A stretch of DNA of 64,000 nucleotides. Origin: Aquimarina agarilytica ZC1. GTDB lineage: Bacteria > Bacteroidota > Bacteroidia > Flavobacteriales > Flavobacteriaceae. Location of the stretch: contig NZ_JH621248.1 of NCBI RefSeq assembly GCF_000255455.1, positions 50,995 to 114,994 of the forward strand, written 5' to 3'. A program made the translations under genes and the position numbers. Each line of letters opens with the position of its first letter. Within the stretch, counting starts at the first letter, position 1. Shown here one piece after another: positions 28,332-38,973 of this stretch. Under the pieces are notes generated by a model that did not search any database, was not told the origin of the DNA, and worked only from the letters and a program-made list of their open reading frames with translations.

Positions 28332-31300
28332 ATGCCAGAAAACCAGTTATATCCCGTAGTTAGTGATTTATTACCACTACAAAAAATACCCTCGGAGTTA
28401 GAGAGCATTAAAGAGGTGCTCGAAAAACTTTTGGGCAAAGTGTATTTTAAGGACCTTATTGTAGGTAAAAGTTACCACGGCGAGGCAGGGTATTATACCC
28501 TTACTTTATTATCACTAAACCCTTTGGGTTTAGATATTCCTTTTGTAAATGATTTAACGTTAGTCGTTAATCCTTCGGCAGATGGTGCAGCTACCGAAAT
28601 ACCCATTACATTCGATTACAGTTGGGAGGTCCTTAAATATTTTAGTAGCTTTAATTTTGATAGCTTTGATAATTCGGTGCGTTCAATTTTTGGTATCCTA
28701 TTTGATCTGGCTGGCATTACCAAAGAGGAATTATTACAAGAGGTATTAACTACGTTTTTTGAAGATTACAACGCCTTAAGCTTATTTGTTACACAATTTA
28801 ATACCGATAATGGCACGGCATTAGCCTTGGATACTAACCAACCCGAAAGCAACCAAATACAAGGAGTACTCAATAATATTGATGCTGGCGATATTGATTT
28901 TGTTCAATATATTGTTACTAAATATGTAGAAAAAGGAGGTTTTGAAGCTGGTTTTGAAAACTTAAAAAGTCTTTTAGCACGTTGGTATGGCAATATAGAA
29001 ACTACCGATATTTCGGAAATTTTAAAAATTAAGTTTCGTTTTTCTATGCCTAAGGTTAGTTTAGGCTTATTGTTTCCACGTAAGTGGTTACAACCCTTGG
29101 ATGCAAATTTCCAGCGTTTACCCGAACCCGAACAATCTAAATTAGAATTCAACGCGGGAGCTTTAGAATATTCTACACAAAGTGGTTTCCAATTTGTAAA
29201 AGAAAACAGCTTTAGCCTTACCCGATCCGAAATTGCCAATACAGGTATCATTGCCGAGTTTGATGGCTTAAAAGTTGATCTAAGTAATGACAGCAACATC
29301 CCCGAAGCTATTGCCGACGGGCGCCCCGAAAATTTTAAAGGAGTATACGCACAACTTGCTGCCATTACGTTACCCCCAAGGTGGTTTGACAGTGCAGACA
29401 ATCACCCAGGGACTACAGCCCGCGTAGCAGGTTATGACTTGCTTATAGGTACTGGCGGTATCTCTGGAACCATTGCTCTAGAAGCAATTAGCTTACCTAC
29501 CGATGGGACCATTACCGATTATTACGGCGACTGCTTTACATTTCAATACCCAATAGCCATTGCAGTAACCGCTACTGCCGAAACTATTGAAATTGCAGAT
29601 TCAAGTGATTTACTTATACAACTAAATGAACTTAAAGGAAAGCCTTTTACCTTTAATTTCCCATTAACACTTACTACTGTTAATGGTGAGGTAGAAACAT
29701 TTGCTAACCAAACTGCTTATGCCGACTTTTTGACCACCTGCGAAACCGCTGGCGCACCTAACCGATTAATTAAAAAAATTGGAGGCAATGGTTTTGAGGT
29801 GTGGTTTGAGGCTTTTGATATTACGTTTAAACAAAACAAAGTAATTGAATCCAATATTTTAGGAGGCTTAAAAATACCTCGCTTACAAGATGCCAATGGT
29901 GATATTGCTGAAATAGAAATTTTTGGTCATTTTGATGATAGCGGCGACTTTTTAGTATCGGCATCCGAAAAAGATGGCTTTAAACCCTTTGGGATTAAAA
30001 ATGTAATCCAGTTTCACTTAAAATCTGTGGAGCTAGGCAGTCAAGATGGCACGTTTTTTATTGGTTGTGCTTGTGATATTGAGTTCCCTAGCCCATTAAT
30101 GAAAAAATTCCTTGGAGCGCAACGCATTCCCATACAACGTATGCGTATTTACAGTGATGGAAGCTTCGAAATTATTGGAGGAACCATTCCTGTACCGGCT
30201 AACTTCAGCTTAAATTTAGGACCTGTTGAGGTGGCCATTACCAATATCAATTTAGGATCCTACCAACAGGAATACAAAGGAAAAACCCGTAAATACATGG
30301 TATTTGGGTTCGATGGAGCTATTAATTTAGGTTCCTTAGGTTTGGAAGCCCGCGGTAAAGGGATGCAATATTACTTTACTATTGATAAAGGCGAGTTTCA
30401 TTCCGAATTCCGTATCCAGACCATTGAGGCGGATATTATTATTCCGGGGAGTGCCTCGCCAGCTTCGGCAACAGCCATTATAAAAGGTTATTTATCCATA
30501 CCGCAACCTGGTGAATCGCCAGAATATATTGGAGGCGTTTCCATAAAACTACCAAAAGCAAAAATTGCAGGGAGTGCGGAGTTCCGCTTACAACCCAAAT
30601 ACCCCGCATTTCTTATTGATGCTAGTGTGGAAATACCCACACCAATTCCTATAGTGCCCCCCGTAAGTATTAGTGGATTCCGGGGTTTATTAGGCTTTAG
30701 GTATATTGCCGAAAAAGAAGCTGTAGGCTTAAAATCGGGTCCAGGTGGGGATACGTGGTATGATTATTATACCTACCCTGAACGCGGTGTAAATATTAGA
30801 AAGTTTAGAGGTCCAGATAAATCCGAAAAAGCTAAAAAAGGTTTTTCTATTGGTGCGGGAGCTACTTTAGTCACTTCCGATGGCACGTTACTTTCGGCAA
30901 GGGTTATGTTTATTTTATCGATTCCTAGCTTATTTGTATTTGATGGACGTGCTAATATTTTAGGTACTGCCCTAGGTTTGGATGATACTAGTGATCCGCC
31001 TTTCTTTGCCTTTATTGCTATTGGCGATGGCTCGTTAGAGTTAGGTGCTGGCATCAACTTTAAGCTTCCTAAAAGTAATGGAAACTTAATTACCTTAAAT
31101 GTAGGTATGGAAGCCTACTTCCCGTTCCGAAACTCATCGGCTTGGTATGTACATTTAGGAACTCGACAAAAACCAAACGAAGCCCGCGTTTTCACTTTAA
31201 TTACCATGTTATCCTACTTAGAGCTTTCTGCTAAAGGAATGGCTGTAGGGGCACGTGCCGATTTTAATTTTGATAAAAGTTTTGGCCCTGCTAAAGTAAA

Positions 31301-34300
31301 AGCATGGCTATATGCCGAAGTAGGGGGCGAAATAAGTTTTGAGCGTCCGCAAATTGGGGGCTATGTAGCTGCTGGGGGTGGTGCCGAAGTTAAATTTTGG
31401 ATTCTTAACGTAGGAATTAGTCTCGATACGTTATTTGGAGCCGAGGTACCAAAACCTTTCCGAATTTATGCGCGTGTTCGCGTATGTGGACGTATAAAAA
31501 TAGGCTTCATTAAAATTTCGAAGTGTATTAATGTTGATGTGAAATGGGAAAAAGAAAAACGAGTTGATACTACACCTATTGAAGTATTACCAGAACACAT
31601 AGCTGATCAAAATGTGAAAGCTATTAGTATGCTTACTGGCGAAGCTTTTGATTTGTTGCGCATGACTAAAAGTACAGCTGGTAGGGCTCCAAACAGTAAC
31701 TTGCCTGTATTGCCAATGGATGTTTTTGTGGATTTGAAATTTCAAAAACCTGTGATTCCTCATAACGTCAGGGCGCTTATTGGTGGTATAAGTCATAGAC
31801 CCGAAGGGAGTATTGAATTGATTCCACCAGAAAAATCCGTACGTGGAAGGGATTTTAGACAAGTGGAACATAAATATAGTATAGAATCTATTGAGATATC
31901 CACTTGGAATGGTAGCGCATGGGTGCCTTACAACCCTTACAAAGCCATTACTATTAAAGACAATGTTAATGTAGATCGCCTTAAAATAGGCTATTGGCAA
32001 AAATCAGAAGCCAAGTACAATGCACTGCGTATACTGGGAGATACGCCATTTTCATACATTAAACAAGGAGAACCGGGTTGGTTTATACCAGAACAGGCGG
32101 GAATTTCATCCGAATCCTTATTTTGTGAACATACTTTTGATTATGTACAACGTGCCAATTGGCGAAATGTGCCTTTAGGTAGGCGTTATCCGCTTGTTGA
32201 AATGGATCTTGATCTAGATATTACCGACGCCATTGCCTCGGAGGTTGATAAATTTTATGAGCACCAAAACTTAGCTTTCACTATTATTGGCAATCAATTT
32301 ACAACAGGTGGTAACAGACCTCAAGCCGATTATGCTGTGGTAGCTAAAACCTATAGTCCTAATTTTAATTTTAGTCGAGGCTTGCAATTTAATAACTTGA
32401 ATCCACTGGTGCTTAAATACCGTAATGCATCACGCCAAGTAAGTTTTAAATTAAATACAGGGGCAAAAGGAGCTACTTTTATTTTTTATGAAAGTGTATT
32501 TAATAACACCTACACTCGGGTAACTTTTGAAGCTTTTGATACCGTATACCAAACAGCCGCACAGCTTGAAGAAGAATTTGAATACACCGCTCCCGATGCC
32601 AATACGATTAGTCAGGTAAAAATAATCCCCGATGTGGCCAATGCCGATCAAATTGCCGCAGTACGTGAGCAAATTGAAACTTTACAAGACAATATCCTGG
32701 ATATTGAAGTAGAAAATATTGAAACCACTAGCGCCGAACAAGAAGCCGAATTGGCTCGCTTGCTTAATGAGTTGAGCATACTTGAAGCCCAAGGCTGCCG
32801 AAAGGTAGAAGTCGCTTGTACTGGTATTGGTGACATGATGGTTAACGATGATTTTATTGTTGGAAAAGAAGAGGCTGATGTACCTCCAATTACTCAAAGT
32901 ATTTGTGATACGGTACTGTTTGAAGCTAGCTGGCTATCTGACTACGACCACCAATTATCTGAAAATTTACCAAATCAGGAAACCATCACCGAAGATTTTC
33001 AAGCTAGTGTTGACGCTATAACTAATGTAGTAGAACCTATTTGGCGTCCAGACTCGCAATACCGTATTCATTTCTCCTTAGCCGATACCGTTCAAGGCAC
33101 TAAAAGTACTAAGGAATTTTATTTTGGTTTTGCTACTTCGGGACCCGTTGGGCATTACCCAGGTCCAAAGGAAATTTATGGTGTGTACAAAAAAGACAGT
33201 TTTAAATTAAACCTATCGCAAGCCGATAAGGACATTTATGCACATGCTACCTTAAGGCAATATATTGATTACAAACGTTCGTACCCTAATGCCGATGGAA
33301 ACTTATTGTTATCAAAACCTTTGTTTTATGGTACAGAAGGGGGTAATAATAAAATAGTACTCTTCTATTTAAAACCTTATGCTTTTCATATGTTAGGAGA
33401 TTGGCCAGCATACGATGGTATTGGAGACGCTATTGAAAATAAGGTTGAGGTTTTGGTTAAAGACCCTGTCGAGGATATTTTGTTAAACAATCCTCCAAAA
33501 TCTGATATTGAAATCAAAGAAATACCTGCTACACAGGTAGATTGGACACCAGATAATAATGCTTTATTCCCTATAGAGCATCAACTTTATAACAATTTAG
33601 CCAATGGTGATAATTGTATGGGCGGTGGCTCTACAATTACCAAACCTAAAAGTTATATGACCGAAGTTACTTTGAATAACATGAAGCCGCAAAAAATGTA
33701 TACGGCAATTGTAAATTCAAAATACAAAAAAGCAGGTGCCACTGATTTTGTCGAAAAAGAGATACACAACTTTGTTTTTCAAACATCGCGCTACATCAAT
33801 TTTGAAGCACAAGTAAAAAGTTATTTACTTAAAAACGATACCGAATCATTAATTGAAGAGGTAGCTAATAAAGCTGTATTTAGTATTGAAACCAGTATTA
33901 GTAAACAAAATTTAACTACAGCTTATGCTATTTTAAATGGAAAAGCGCAAACAAACAGCATCAGCAAAAACCTTGAAGGAGCAACCCACGATTTATTTGA
34001 TCGGGTGATCTATGGATTATTTGAAATTACTCCTTTAGATCCTGCTGCTACTACCGAATTTAATTTTATAAAAAACACCGAAACTGGTGACATTGTAGCT
34101 TTACTAATACGAAATCCTGAACCTTTTAATGATCCAAAAATTGAATTGGATGTAATAAATGGAATAAAAAACAAAGACACACAAGCCTTTGCTGTAATGT
34201 CAGGTGCTACTGTGGATACAGATTATAAAATTTTACACGCCAAAGATTACTCACAAATACTAGTAATGTACAACATGAATAACCAAATTGCTATAACCGC

Positions 34301-34406
34301 TGAAACATTAGCGATGAGATTTACCTATTTATTATGGAACGGATTTGAATACAAAAGACAAAGCTCCGTTAGCGTAACTGATATTTTAACAACTACTAAA
34401 GGATAA
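28332..34406 (+). CDS. Giant 2024-residue beta-rich protein, unknown function
   Basis: The ATG at 28332 (MPENQLYPVVSDLL) is chosen over an upstream TTG at 28242 because the latter lies inside the previous gene. There is no signal peptide. The N-terminal 250 residues are mixed helical. A very long strand-rich section (about 250-1080) with repeated glycine-rich turns follows (GFDGAINLGSLGLEARGKG, ISGFRGLLGFRYI, GFSIGAGATLVTSDG, AAGGGAEVKFWILNVGI), suggesting an extended beta-structure, possibly a solenoid or lipid-transfer-like groove. A coiled coil lies near residues 1436-1490 (AAVREQIETLQDNIL). I do not recognise a named family; a resemblance to DUF6603-type proteins is possible but unverified. 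Neighbours are 11 and 4 bases away. Confidence 0.7.
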   Translation: MPENQLYPVVSDLLPLQKIPSELESIKEVLEKLLGKVYFKDLIVGKSYHGEAGYYTLTLLSLNPLGLDIPFVNDLTLVVNPSADGAATEIPITFDYSWEVLKYFSSFNFDSFDNSVRSIFGILFDLAGITKEELLQEVLTTFFEDYNALSLFVTQFNTDNGTALALDTNQPESNQIQGVLNNIDAGDIDFVQYIVTKYVEKGGFEAGFENLKSLLARWYGNIETTDISEILKIKFRFSMPKVSLGLLFPRKWLQPLDANFQRLPEPEQSKLEFNAGALEYSTQSGFQFVKENSFSLTRSEIANTGIIAEFDGLKVDLSNDSNIPEAIADGRPENFKGVYAQLAAITLPPRWFDSADNHPGTTARVAGYDLLIGTGGISGTIALEAISLPTDGTITDYYGDCFTFQYPIAIAVTATAETIEIADSSDLLIQLNELKGKPFTFNFPLTLTTVNGEVETFANQTAYADFLTTCETAGAPNRLIKKIGGNGFEVWFEAFDITFKQNKVIESNILGGLKIPRLQDANGDIAEIEIFGHFDDSGDFLVSASEKDGFKPFGIKNVIQFHLKSVELGSQDGTFFIGCACDIEFPSPLMKKFLGAQRIPIQRMRIYSDGSFEIIGGTIPVPANFSLNLGPVEVAITNINLGSYQQEYKGKTRKYMVFGFDGAINLGSLGLEARGKGMQYYFTIDKGEFHSEFRIQTIEADIIIPGSASPASATAIIKGYLSIPQPGESPEYIGGVSIKLPKAKIAGSAEFRLQPKYPAFLIDASVEIPTPIPIVPPVSISGFRGLLGFRYIAEKEAVGLKSGPGGDTWYDYYTYPERGVNIRKFRGPDKSEKAKKGFSIGAGATLVTSDGTLLSARVMFILSIPSLFVFDGRANILGTALGLDDTSDPPFFAFIAIGDGSLELGAGINFKLPKSNGNLITLNVGMEAYFPFRNSSAWYVHLGTRQKPNEARVFTLITMLSYLELSAKGMAVGARADFNFDKSFGPAKVKAWLYAEVGGEISFERPQIGGYVAAGGGAEVKFWILNVGISLDTLFGAEVPKPFRIYARVRVCGRIKIGFIKISKCINVDVKWEKEKRVDTTPIEVLPEHIADQNVKAISMLTGEAFDLLRMTKSTAGRAPNSNLPVLPMDVFVDLKFQKPVIPHNVRALIGGISHRPEGSIELIPPEKSVRGRDFRQVEHKYSIESIEISTWNGSAWVPYNPYKAITIKDNVNVDRLKIGYWQKSEAKYNALRILGDTPFSYIKQGEPGWFIPEQAGISSESLFCEHTFDYVQRANWRNVPLGRRYPLVEMDLDLDITDAIASEVDKFYEHQNLAFTIIGNQFTTGGNRPQADYAVVAKTYSPNFNFSRGLQFNNLNPLVLKYRNASRQVSFKLNTGAKGATFIFYESVFNNTYTRVTFEAFDTVYQTAAQLEEEFEYTAPDANTISQVKIIPDVANADQIAAVREQIETLQDNILDIEVENIETTSAEQEAELARLLNELSILEAQGCRKVEVACTGIGDMMVNDDFIVGKEEADVPPITQSICDTVLFEASWLSDYDHQLSENLPNQETITEDFQASVDAITNVVEPIWRPDSQYRIHFSLADTVQGTKSTKEFYFGFATSGPVGHYPGPKEIYGVYKKDSFKLNLSQADKDIYAHATLRQYIDYKRSYPNADGNLLLSKPLFYGTEGGNNKIVLFYLKPYAFHMLGDWPAYDGIGDAIENKVEVLVKDPVEDILLNNPPKSDIEIKEIPATQVDWTPDNNALFPIEHQLYNNLANGDNCMGGGSTITKPKSYMTEVTLNNMKPQKMYTAIVNSKYKKAGATDFVEKEIHNFVFQTSRYINFEAQVKSYLLKNDTESLIEEVANKAVFSIETSISKQNLTTAYAILNGKAQTNSISKNLEGATHDLFDRVIYGLFEITPLDPAATTEFNFIKNTETGDIVALLIRNPEPFNDPKIELDVINGIKNKDTQAFAVMSGATVDTDYKILHAKDYSQILVMYNMNNQIAITAETLAMRFTYLLWNGFEYKRQSSVSVTDILTTTKG

Positions 34407-34410
34407 GGTT

Positions 34411-37400
34411 ATGGCAGATGCGTTTTACATTAAGAAGATTGAAAATTCATTAGGCTTATTAGAACCTAACTGGTTAAAAATTGATGAGCATATTTATATT
34501 CTTATTGACAACCCTGAGAATGTAAAAATTATAAAAACTGATTTACAACTAAATGTTATATGGAGTAAAGAATATGCCTATAATTCTTTTTTTAATGTCA
34601 ATAATTCTGAAGATTTTAATAACTCCTTTATAATAAATGATGGGGTTTCTGATAAAGATGGAAATATTTTATTTGTTGGAAAGCGATTTAAAGGCTATGC
34701 TCAAGAAAGAGGTATTCTATTTAAAATATCATCTCAAGGTGAATTTTTATGGTTAAAGGAAAGTGATTCGGGACACCATAGTTATGATTTTATAAAACCA
34801 TTAAATAACAATAATTTTTTCTTATTTAATAATGCAAACTATAATATTGATAATTCAGATGGATCATTTTTTATATTTGATAACAATGGGAATAATTTAA
34901 AAAGTCTAAGCTACAATTTTTTAGACGCTCATACCCAATCTGAATATAACCCACATTATAATGTAGAAATTACTGAAAAGTATATTATAATGGTTGCAGC
35001 TGTTTTTTTAACTAATTCAACTGCTAACAACAATGAATATAAAGTATCCCATGACTATCAGCATTTTGTTAAATTGGATCATGATTTAAATGTTATAGAA
35101 AAGTTTTTTATTGATATCAATGGGACTTCAGACATTAAATATTCCAATATATCTTTAAATGTTGTTAATGATGAAATTATAATTTATGCTAAAGAATATC
35201 TTACTAATATTCTATATGCAACTAAACTTCCCCTTGAAAATTCGAGAAATGAATTAGAAACACTTTCATTTAAATTATCTGGTTTAGAAAATGAAACAAA
35301 CCTATATTTTAGTGATACTAATGATAAAGCCAGATTTGCATTTTATAACACATCAAACAGCACGATCTGTTATAAATTTGACCATAACTTAACCCCACTA
35401 TGGAAAAAAGAAATTGACAAAAACATATTTGAAATTAATTCATTAAGTGATGGGATTATGACTTTATTCAAAAATAAAGTTGATGATATCGTCCCTTCAT
35501 TTTGCAAAATCAATCTTGACTTTAATTTAGGGCAATGCCTTGATATAAAAACATTGCCTTTAGATGTTGTTGAAACAAAATTAAATTCCATTTTTACAGA
35601 TAGTGATTATAATCCTACTATTAATAACCAACCCATAAAACACAATGATTTTACTGGAATAATAAGTCGAGATTTAGCTTCTTTTTCAATTGAAACGATA
35701 TGTACATTTACTCCAATTTCTCAAGTTACTTGTCCTGCTCACGTTGCTCTGATAGTTGACGAATCAAGCTCAATAGACAGTGAAGAAGCTTCTCAAATAA
35801 AGTTAGGTCTTCAGGCTTTTGTTGACGCTCAATTAGGAAGCAATTTGACAGTATCAATAATCGGTATGTCTAATGGAGATAGCAATTTACGTACAGATCA
35901 CATATTAGAACAAAAAGTTACTAATACTTCCAAAACAACATTTGATAGTTGGGTAAGTAATTATAGAAATAGAGGTGTTAGTGGTAGTTCCGATAAATGG
36001 GCGTCTGCGCTTGAAGTTGTTAATTCATTATCTATTATTCCCGATGTTGTAATTGCTATTGCCGATGGTTTAGTTGTAATTGATTCATCAATATTGTTAA
36101 ACTTAGTCAAACAAATTAATAACAAATCCCATTTATTTGTTTATGCCCTCCAAGAAGGTTTTTATGACAATGGAATAGACCCAAATGCTAAACGTACAAT
36201 TGAAGAATCATTAGCTTATTATTTGGGTAGAACCCCTATTAAAAGCACTCTAAACAATGATATTTTAATAACTGATTTTCAGGAAGGAATAATAGATTTC
36301 AACAAGCTTGGCGAAGCTTTATCAAACCTTAACAAAGCTTTAATAGAAGCTGAAGTAGGTTGTGGTAACATAGCTATTACAAGTACAAGTTTTACCAATA
36401 TAAATTTAAAGCCTTCAGAAGAAATTCTAGCGCTGGAAGTGGGATTTATTACCTTAAAAAATGATAAAAGTAGTTCACACACGGTAATTGCTGGTTCCCA
36501 AATAGCTGCTATAAATGGAATCATCATTAGTACACTTGAAACTATTGTTGTTCCAACGGGTGCAACAATTAATATTCCTACTGTACTATCTGGAATCCCA
36601 TCAAAAAGTGGAGAATTTACTGAAATAATTTCGTTAGCTGGAGTTTTGAATCCAGACCAATTATCTGTCGAACTCAGTGTTGGACCCACACAAGTAACCT
36701 GCCCTGCTCACGTTGCTTTTCTTATTGATGAATCGGGGTCAATCAATAATTATACTACAAATGAAATAGACGAAATAAAGAACGGATTACGATCCTTTAT
36801 TGAATTGCAAGAAGGTAGTAACCTTACGATTTCCTTAATCGGAATGTCGGACAGTGATACCAATACTCGAAAAGATCATGTATTGGAACAAAAAGTAACC
36901 AATACTTCAAAAGCTACCTTCAATAACTGGATTTCTAATTTTAGAAATGGTAGAGTAAAAGGCTTATCTCATCACTGGTCATCAGGCTTGGATGTAGTAG
37001 AAGGCTTGTCATCCATTCCTGATATTATTATTATCGTTGCCGATGGCGCTCAAGCCAGCTCATCCACAAAACTTTTTGATGCTGTTAAAAAAGGAAATAA
37101 TAAATCACACTTATTTGTATATGCATTAGATAGAGGACTATACCACAATGGTTTAAATTTTAGCCGAAGAACTATTGAAGATACCCTATCCTATTATTGG
37201 AATAGATCTCCAATACCTAGTACTTCTAACAATGACATTTTAATTACCGATTATACCAGAGGAATTAACAGTTTTGAAAAACTGAGTACTGCATTAAAAG
37301 GCTTAAATGATTCATTAATTGAAGCCGAGGTAGGTTGTGGTAACATTGCTATTATAAGTACTAGTTTTGATGAAATTACCGTATTTTCTCAACAAGAAGT

Positions 37401-38964
37401 AGTAGGCTTGGAAATTGGAAGTATCAGCTTACAAAATGACAAAGGATCACCACATGTAATAAAAGCAGGCACCCAATTAATTAGTACAAATGGACTGGTA
37501 GTTACGGCTATTGCCGAAGTGATAATTCCTAGCGGTGCCGTGGGTATAGTTCCTGTTATTTTAGTGGGTACGCCATTTAAAAACGGAGAGTTCGAAGAAA
37601 TAATTTCTGTAGCAGGTGTACTCAACCCCGAAGAGCTTACTATCAAAATTTTAGTGAAGCCTTTACCTAAAATAAATTACACCCAATCTCCCTTTGTATA
37701 CTTGCAAGCTGCAGGTTCGACTGGACAAGATGGAAGTGCTAAGGGCGTGCATTTACGTTGGATTTTTAAAAATACTTTAGGTGACAATCATCTACCTAAA
37801 GGAACTTTGGCAGCAAACTCGAACGGCTTTAATAAGCCCAACGATTTTGTAAAAATATGTAAAGTCCCTTATGAAAAGGAGCAAATAATTATCGACTTTA
37901 ATGATTTACCCACTTTTGTATTTTCGGGAAGAAGAAGTTTTATCTTTTTAAGAAGAATGCCTTTTTGGGTATATGAAGTTGAAGGCAATAGATATATTAT
38001 TTATTTTAATAATATATCCCAGTATCAAAATTCGGCAAGGACTATTAATCCAGAAACCAATCCTATTGAATTTTTACAGAGTTATGGAAATAATAGTATT
38101 GAGGTAGAAACCTCGTATAGTTTAGCTTTTTCTGTTGAATTTATAGTTGCCAATAGTGTCCCTAATAGTACACTTCAAACCGAATTAATTTCAACCGAAG
38201 AAAAATTACTTGCCGACAGAAAACAAGGTATTGTTGCTAGAAAAACATTTAAAAGCAATCAATTTTCTACTACTTTTCAACAAGCTGAGGATATTAAACG
38301 GATACGATTTAGAGCAAATAACTGTATCGTATCAGGTATAAAAATTGAATTGTATGCTACTATTGTTGAAAAAGCAAATAAAGAGAATCTATGGGAAGAA
38401 ATGGGTGAATATGCCCTAACAAACAATGATGCAAAAGCCTTTGAATATTTAGAACCCAAAGCTGGACTAATTGATGGCAAGTGGCCTAGATTTAATGAAG
38501 GAGACTTAGTGAATATAAAAAACTACCAAAACAAATGGAATAATGACAAAAAAGGGGCATTTGAAAAAGATATTAAACAAATTGTAACCGATTATATTCG
38601 CTTGAGTAATAACCAAAATAATCCTAGTGGTAAAGAATTAATTTCATTTAGTGAAGATGATACCGATCCACAAGAAATTGCATATGCCGATATTTTAAAT
38701 ATTGCCGCTGCAGATTACCATATTGCCCGTATGCTTGGTTTAGGCTGTTTTGATTTATCAGGTAAAACCGAAACTCAACAATATATTTATGCCATTAAGT
38801 ATACTACTAAAAACAAAATCGAAAATTACATATACGATGATGACAAAAATTTTGAAGTAGAACACATATATACTTCTTTACCTACATCTGATACAGATCA
38901 ACGTTTACCGCTCCCTTTTCAATTAGATAAGTTGAGACCTGGAGTGCCATCTGGCTTACCTTAG
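34411..38964 (+). CDS. Giant tandem-vWA protein, N-terminal part (ends at in-frame TAG)
   Basis: This 1517-residue frame ends at TAG, but the same frame resumes directly after the stop and runs to 43560, so it is probably the N-terminal half of one protein of about 3050 residues. Residues 1-410 are strand-rich and propeller-like (GNILFVGKRFKG, GEFLWLKESDSG). Two vWA domains follow, with MIDAS motifs DESSS at Asp450 and DESGS at Asp773. Each is followed by the same beta-domain (GCGNIAITSTSF, GIPSKSGEFTEIISLAGVLNP), so a unit of about 323 residues is duplicated. vWA domains bind proteins or matrix in a metal-dependent way. No signal peptide is present. The start is 4 bases after the upstream giant. 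Adhesive or structural role inferred. Confidence 0.75.
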   Translation: MADAFYIKKIENSLGLLEPNWLKIDEHIYILIDNPENVKIIKTDLQLNVIWSKEYAYNSFFNVNNSEDFNNSFIINDGVSDKDGNILFVGKRFKGYAQERGILFKISSQGEFLWLKESDSGHHSYDFIKPLNNNNFFLFNNANYNIDNSDGSFFIFDNNGNNLKSLSYNFLDAHTQSEYNPHYNVEITEKYIIMVAAVFLTNSTANNNEYKVSHDYQHFVKLDHDLNVIEKFFIDINGTSDIKYSNISLNVVNDEIIIYAKEYLTNILYATKLPLENSRNELETLSFKLSGLENETNLYFSDTNDKARFAFYNTSNSTICYKFDHNLTPLWKKEIDKNIFEINSLSDGIMTLFKNKVDDIVPSFCKINLDFNLGQCLDIKTLPLDVVETKLNSIFTDSDYNPTINNQPIKHNDFTGIISRDLASFSIETICTFTPISQVTCPAHVALIVDESSSIDSEEASQIKLGLQAFVDAQLGSNLTVSIIGMSNGDSNLRTDHILEQKVTNTSKTTFDSWVSNYRNRGVSGSSDKWASALEVVNSLSIIPDVVIAIADGLVVIDSSILLNLVKQINNKSHLFVYALQEGFYDNGIDPNAKRTIEESLAYYLGRTPIKSTLNNDILITDFQEGIIDFNKLGEALSNLNKALIEAEVGCGNIAITSTSFTNINLKPSEEILALEVGFITLKNDKSSSHTVIAGSQIAAINGIIISTLETIVVPTGATINIPTVLSGIPSKSGEFTEIISLAGVLNPDQLSVELSVGPTQVTCPAHVAFLIDESGSINNYTTNEIDEIKNGLRSFIELQEGSNLTISLIGMSDSDTNTRKDHVLEQKVTNTSKATFNNWISNFRNGRVKGLSHHWSSGLDVVEGLSSIPDIIIIVADGAQASSSTKLFDAVKKGNNKSHLFVYALDRGLYHNGLNFSRRTIEDTLSYYWNRSPIPSTSNNDILITDYTRGINSFEKLSTALKGLNDSLIEAEVGCGNIAIISTSFDEITVFSQQEVVGLEIGSISLQNDKGSPHVIKAGTQLISTNGLVVTAIAEVIIPSGAVGIVPVILVGTPFKNGEFEEIISVAGVLNPEELTIKILVKPLPKINYTQSPFVYLQAAGSTGQDGSAKGVHLRWIFKNTLGDNHLPKGTLAANSNGFNKPNDFVKICKVPYEKEQIIIDFNDLPTFVFSGRRSFIFLRRMPFWVYEVEGNRYIIYFNNISQYQNSARTINPETNPIEFLQSYGNNSIEVETSYSLAFSVEFIVANSVPNSTLQTELISTEEKLLADRKQGIVARKTFKSNQFSTTFQQAEDIKRIRFRANNCIVSGIKIELYATIVEKANKENLWEEMGEYALTNNDAKAFEYLEPKAGLIDGKWPRFNEGDLVNIKNYQNKWNNDKKGAFEKDIKQIVTDYIRLSNNQNNPSGKELISFSEDDTDPQEIAYADILNIAAADYHIARMLGLGCFDLSGKTETQQYIYAIKYTTKNKIENYIYDDDKNFEVEHIYTSLPTSDTDQRLPLPFQLDKLRPGVPSGLP
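38962..38964 (+). other. In-frame TAG stop interrupting a single long reading frame
   Basis: The codons read TCT GGC TTA CCT TAG GCA GAA CAA TTG, and the downstream 1528 codons are in the same frame without any other stop. A one-base change (for example CAG to TAG) would explain it. There is no plausible start signal at the downstream side: only TTG at 38974 and ATG at 39013, both within continuous domain-like sequence. It may be a recent nonsense mutation, a read error or a readthrough site. Confidence 0.85.
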
Positions 38965-38973
38965 GCAGAACAA

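Noticed and set aside
28904..29401. 165-codon minus-strand frame within the 2024-residue gene
   Set aside because: Antisense to a continuous coding frame, no recognisable domain, no promoter.
31587..32000. 137-codon minus-strand frame within the 2024-residue gene
   Set aside because: Antisense shadow without features of its own.
36279..36689. 136-codon minus-strand frame inside the vWA gene
   Set aside because: Lies opposite the conserved beta-domain after vWA 1; a similar shadow exists opposite the duplicated copy (37389-37646), as expected from the tandem repeat.
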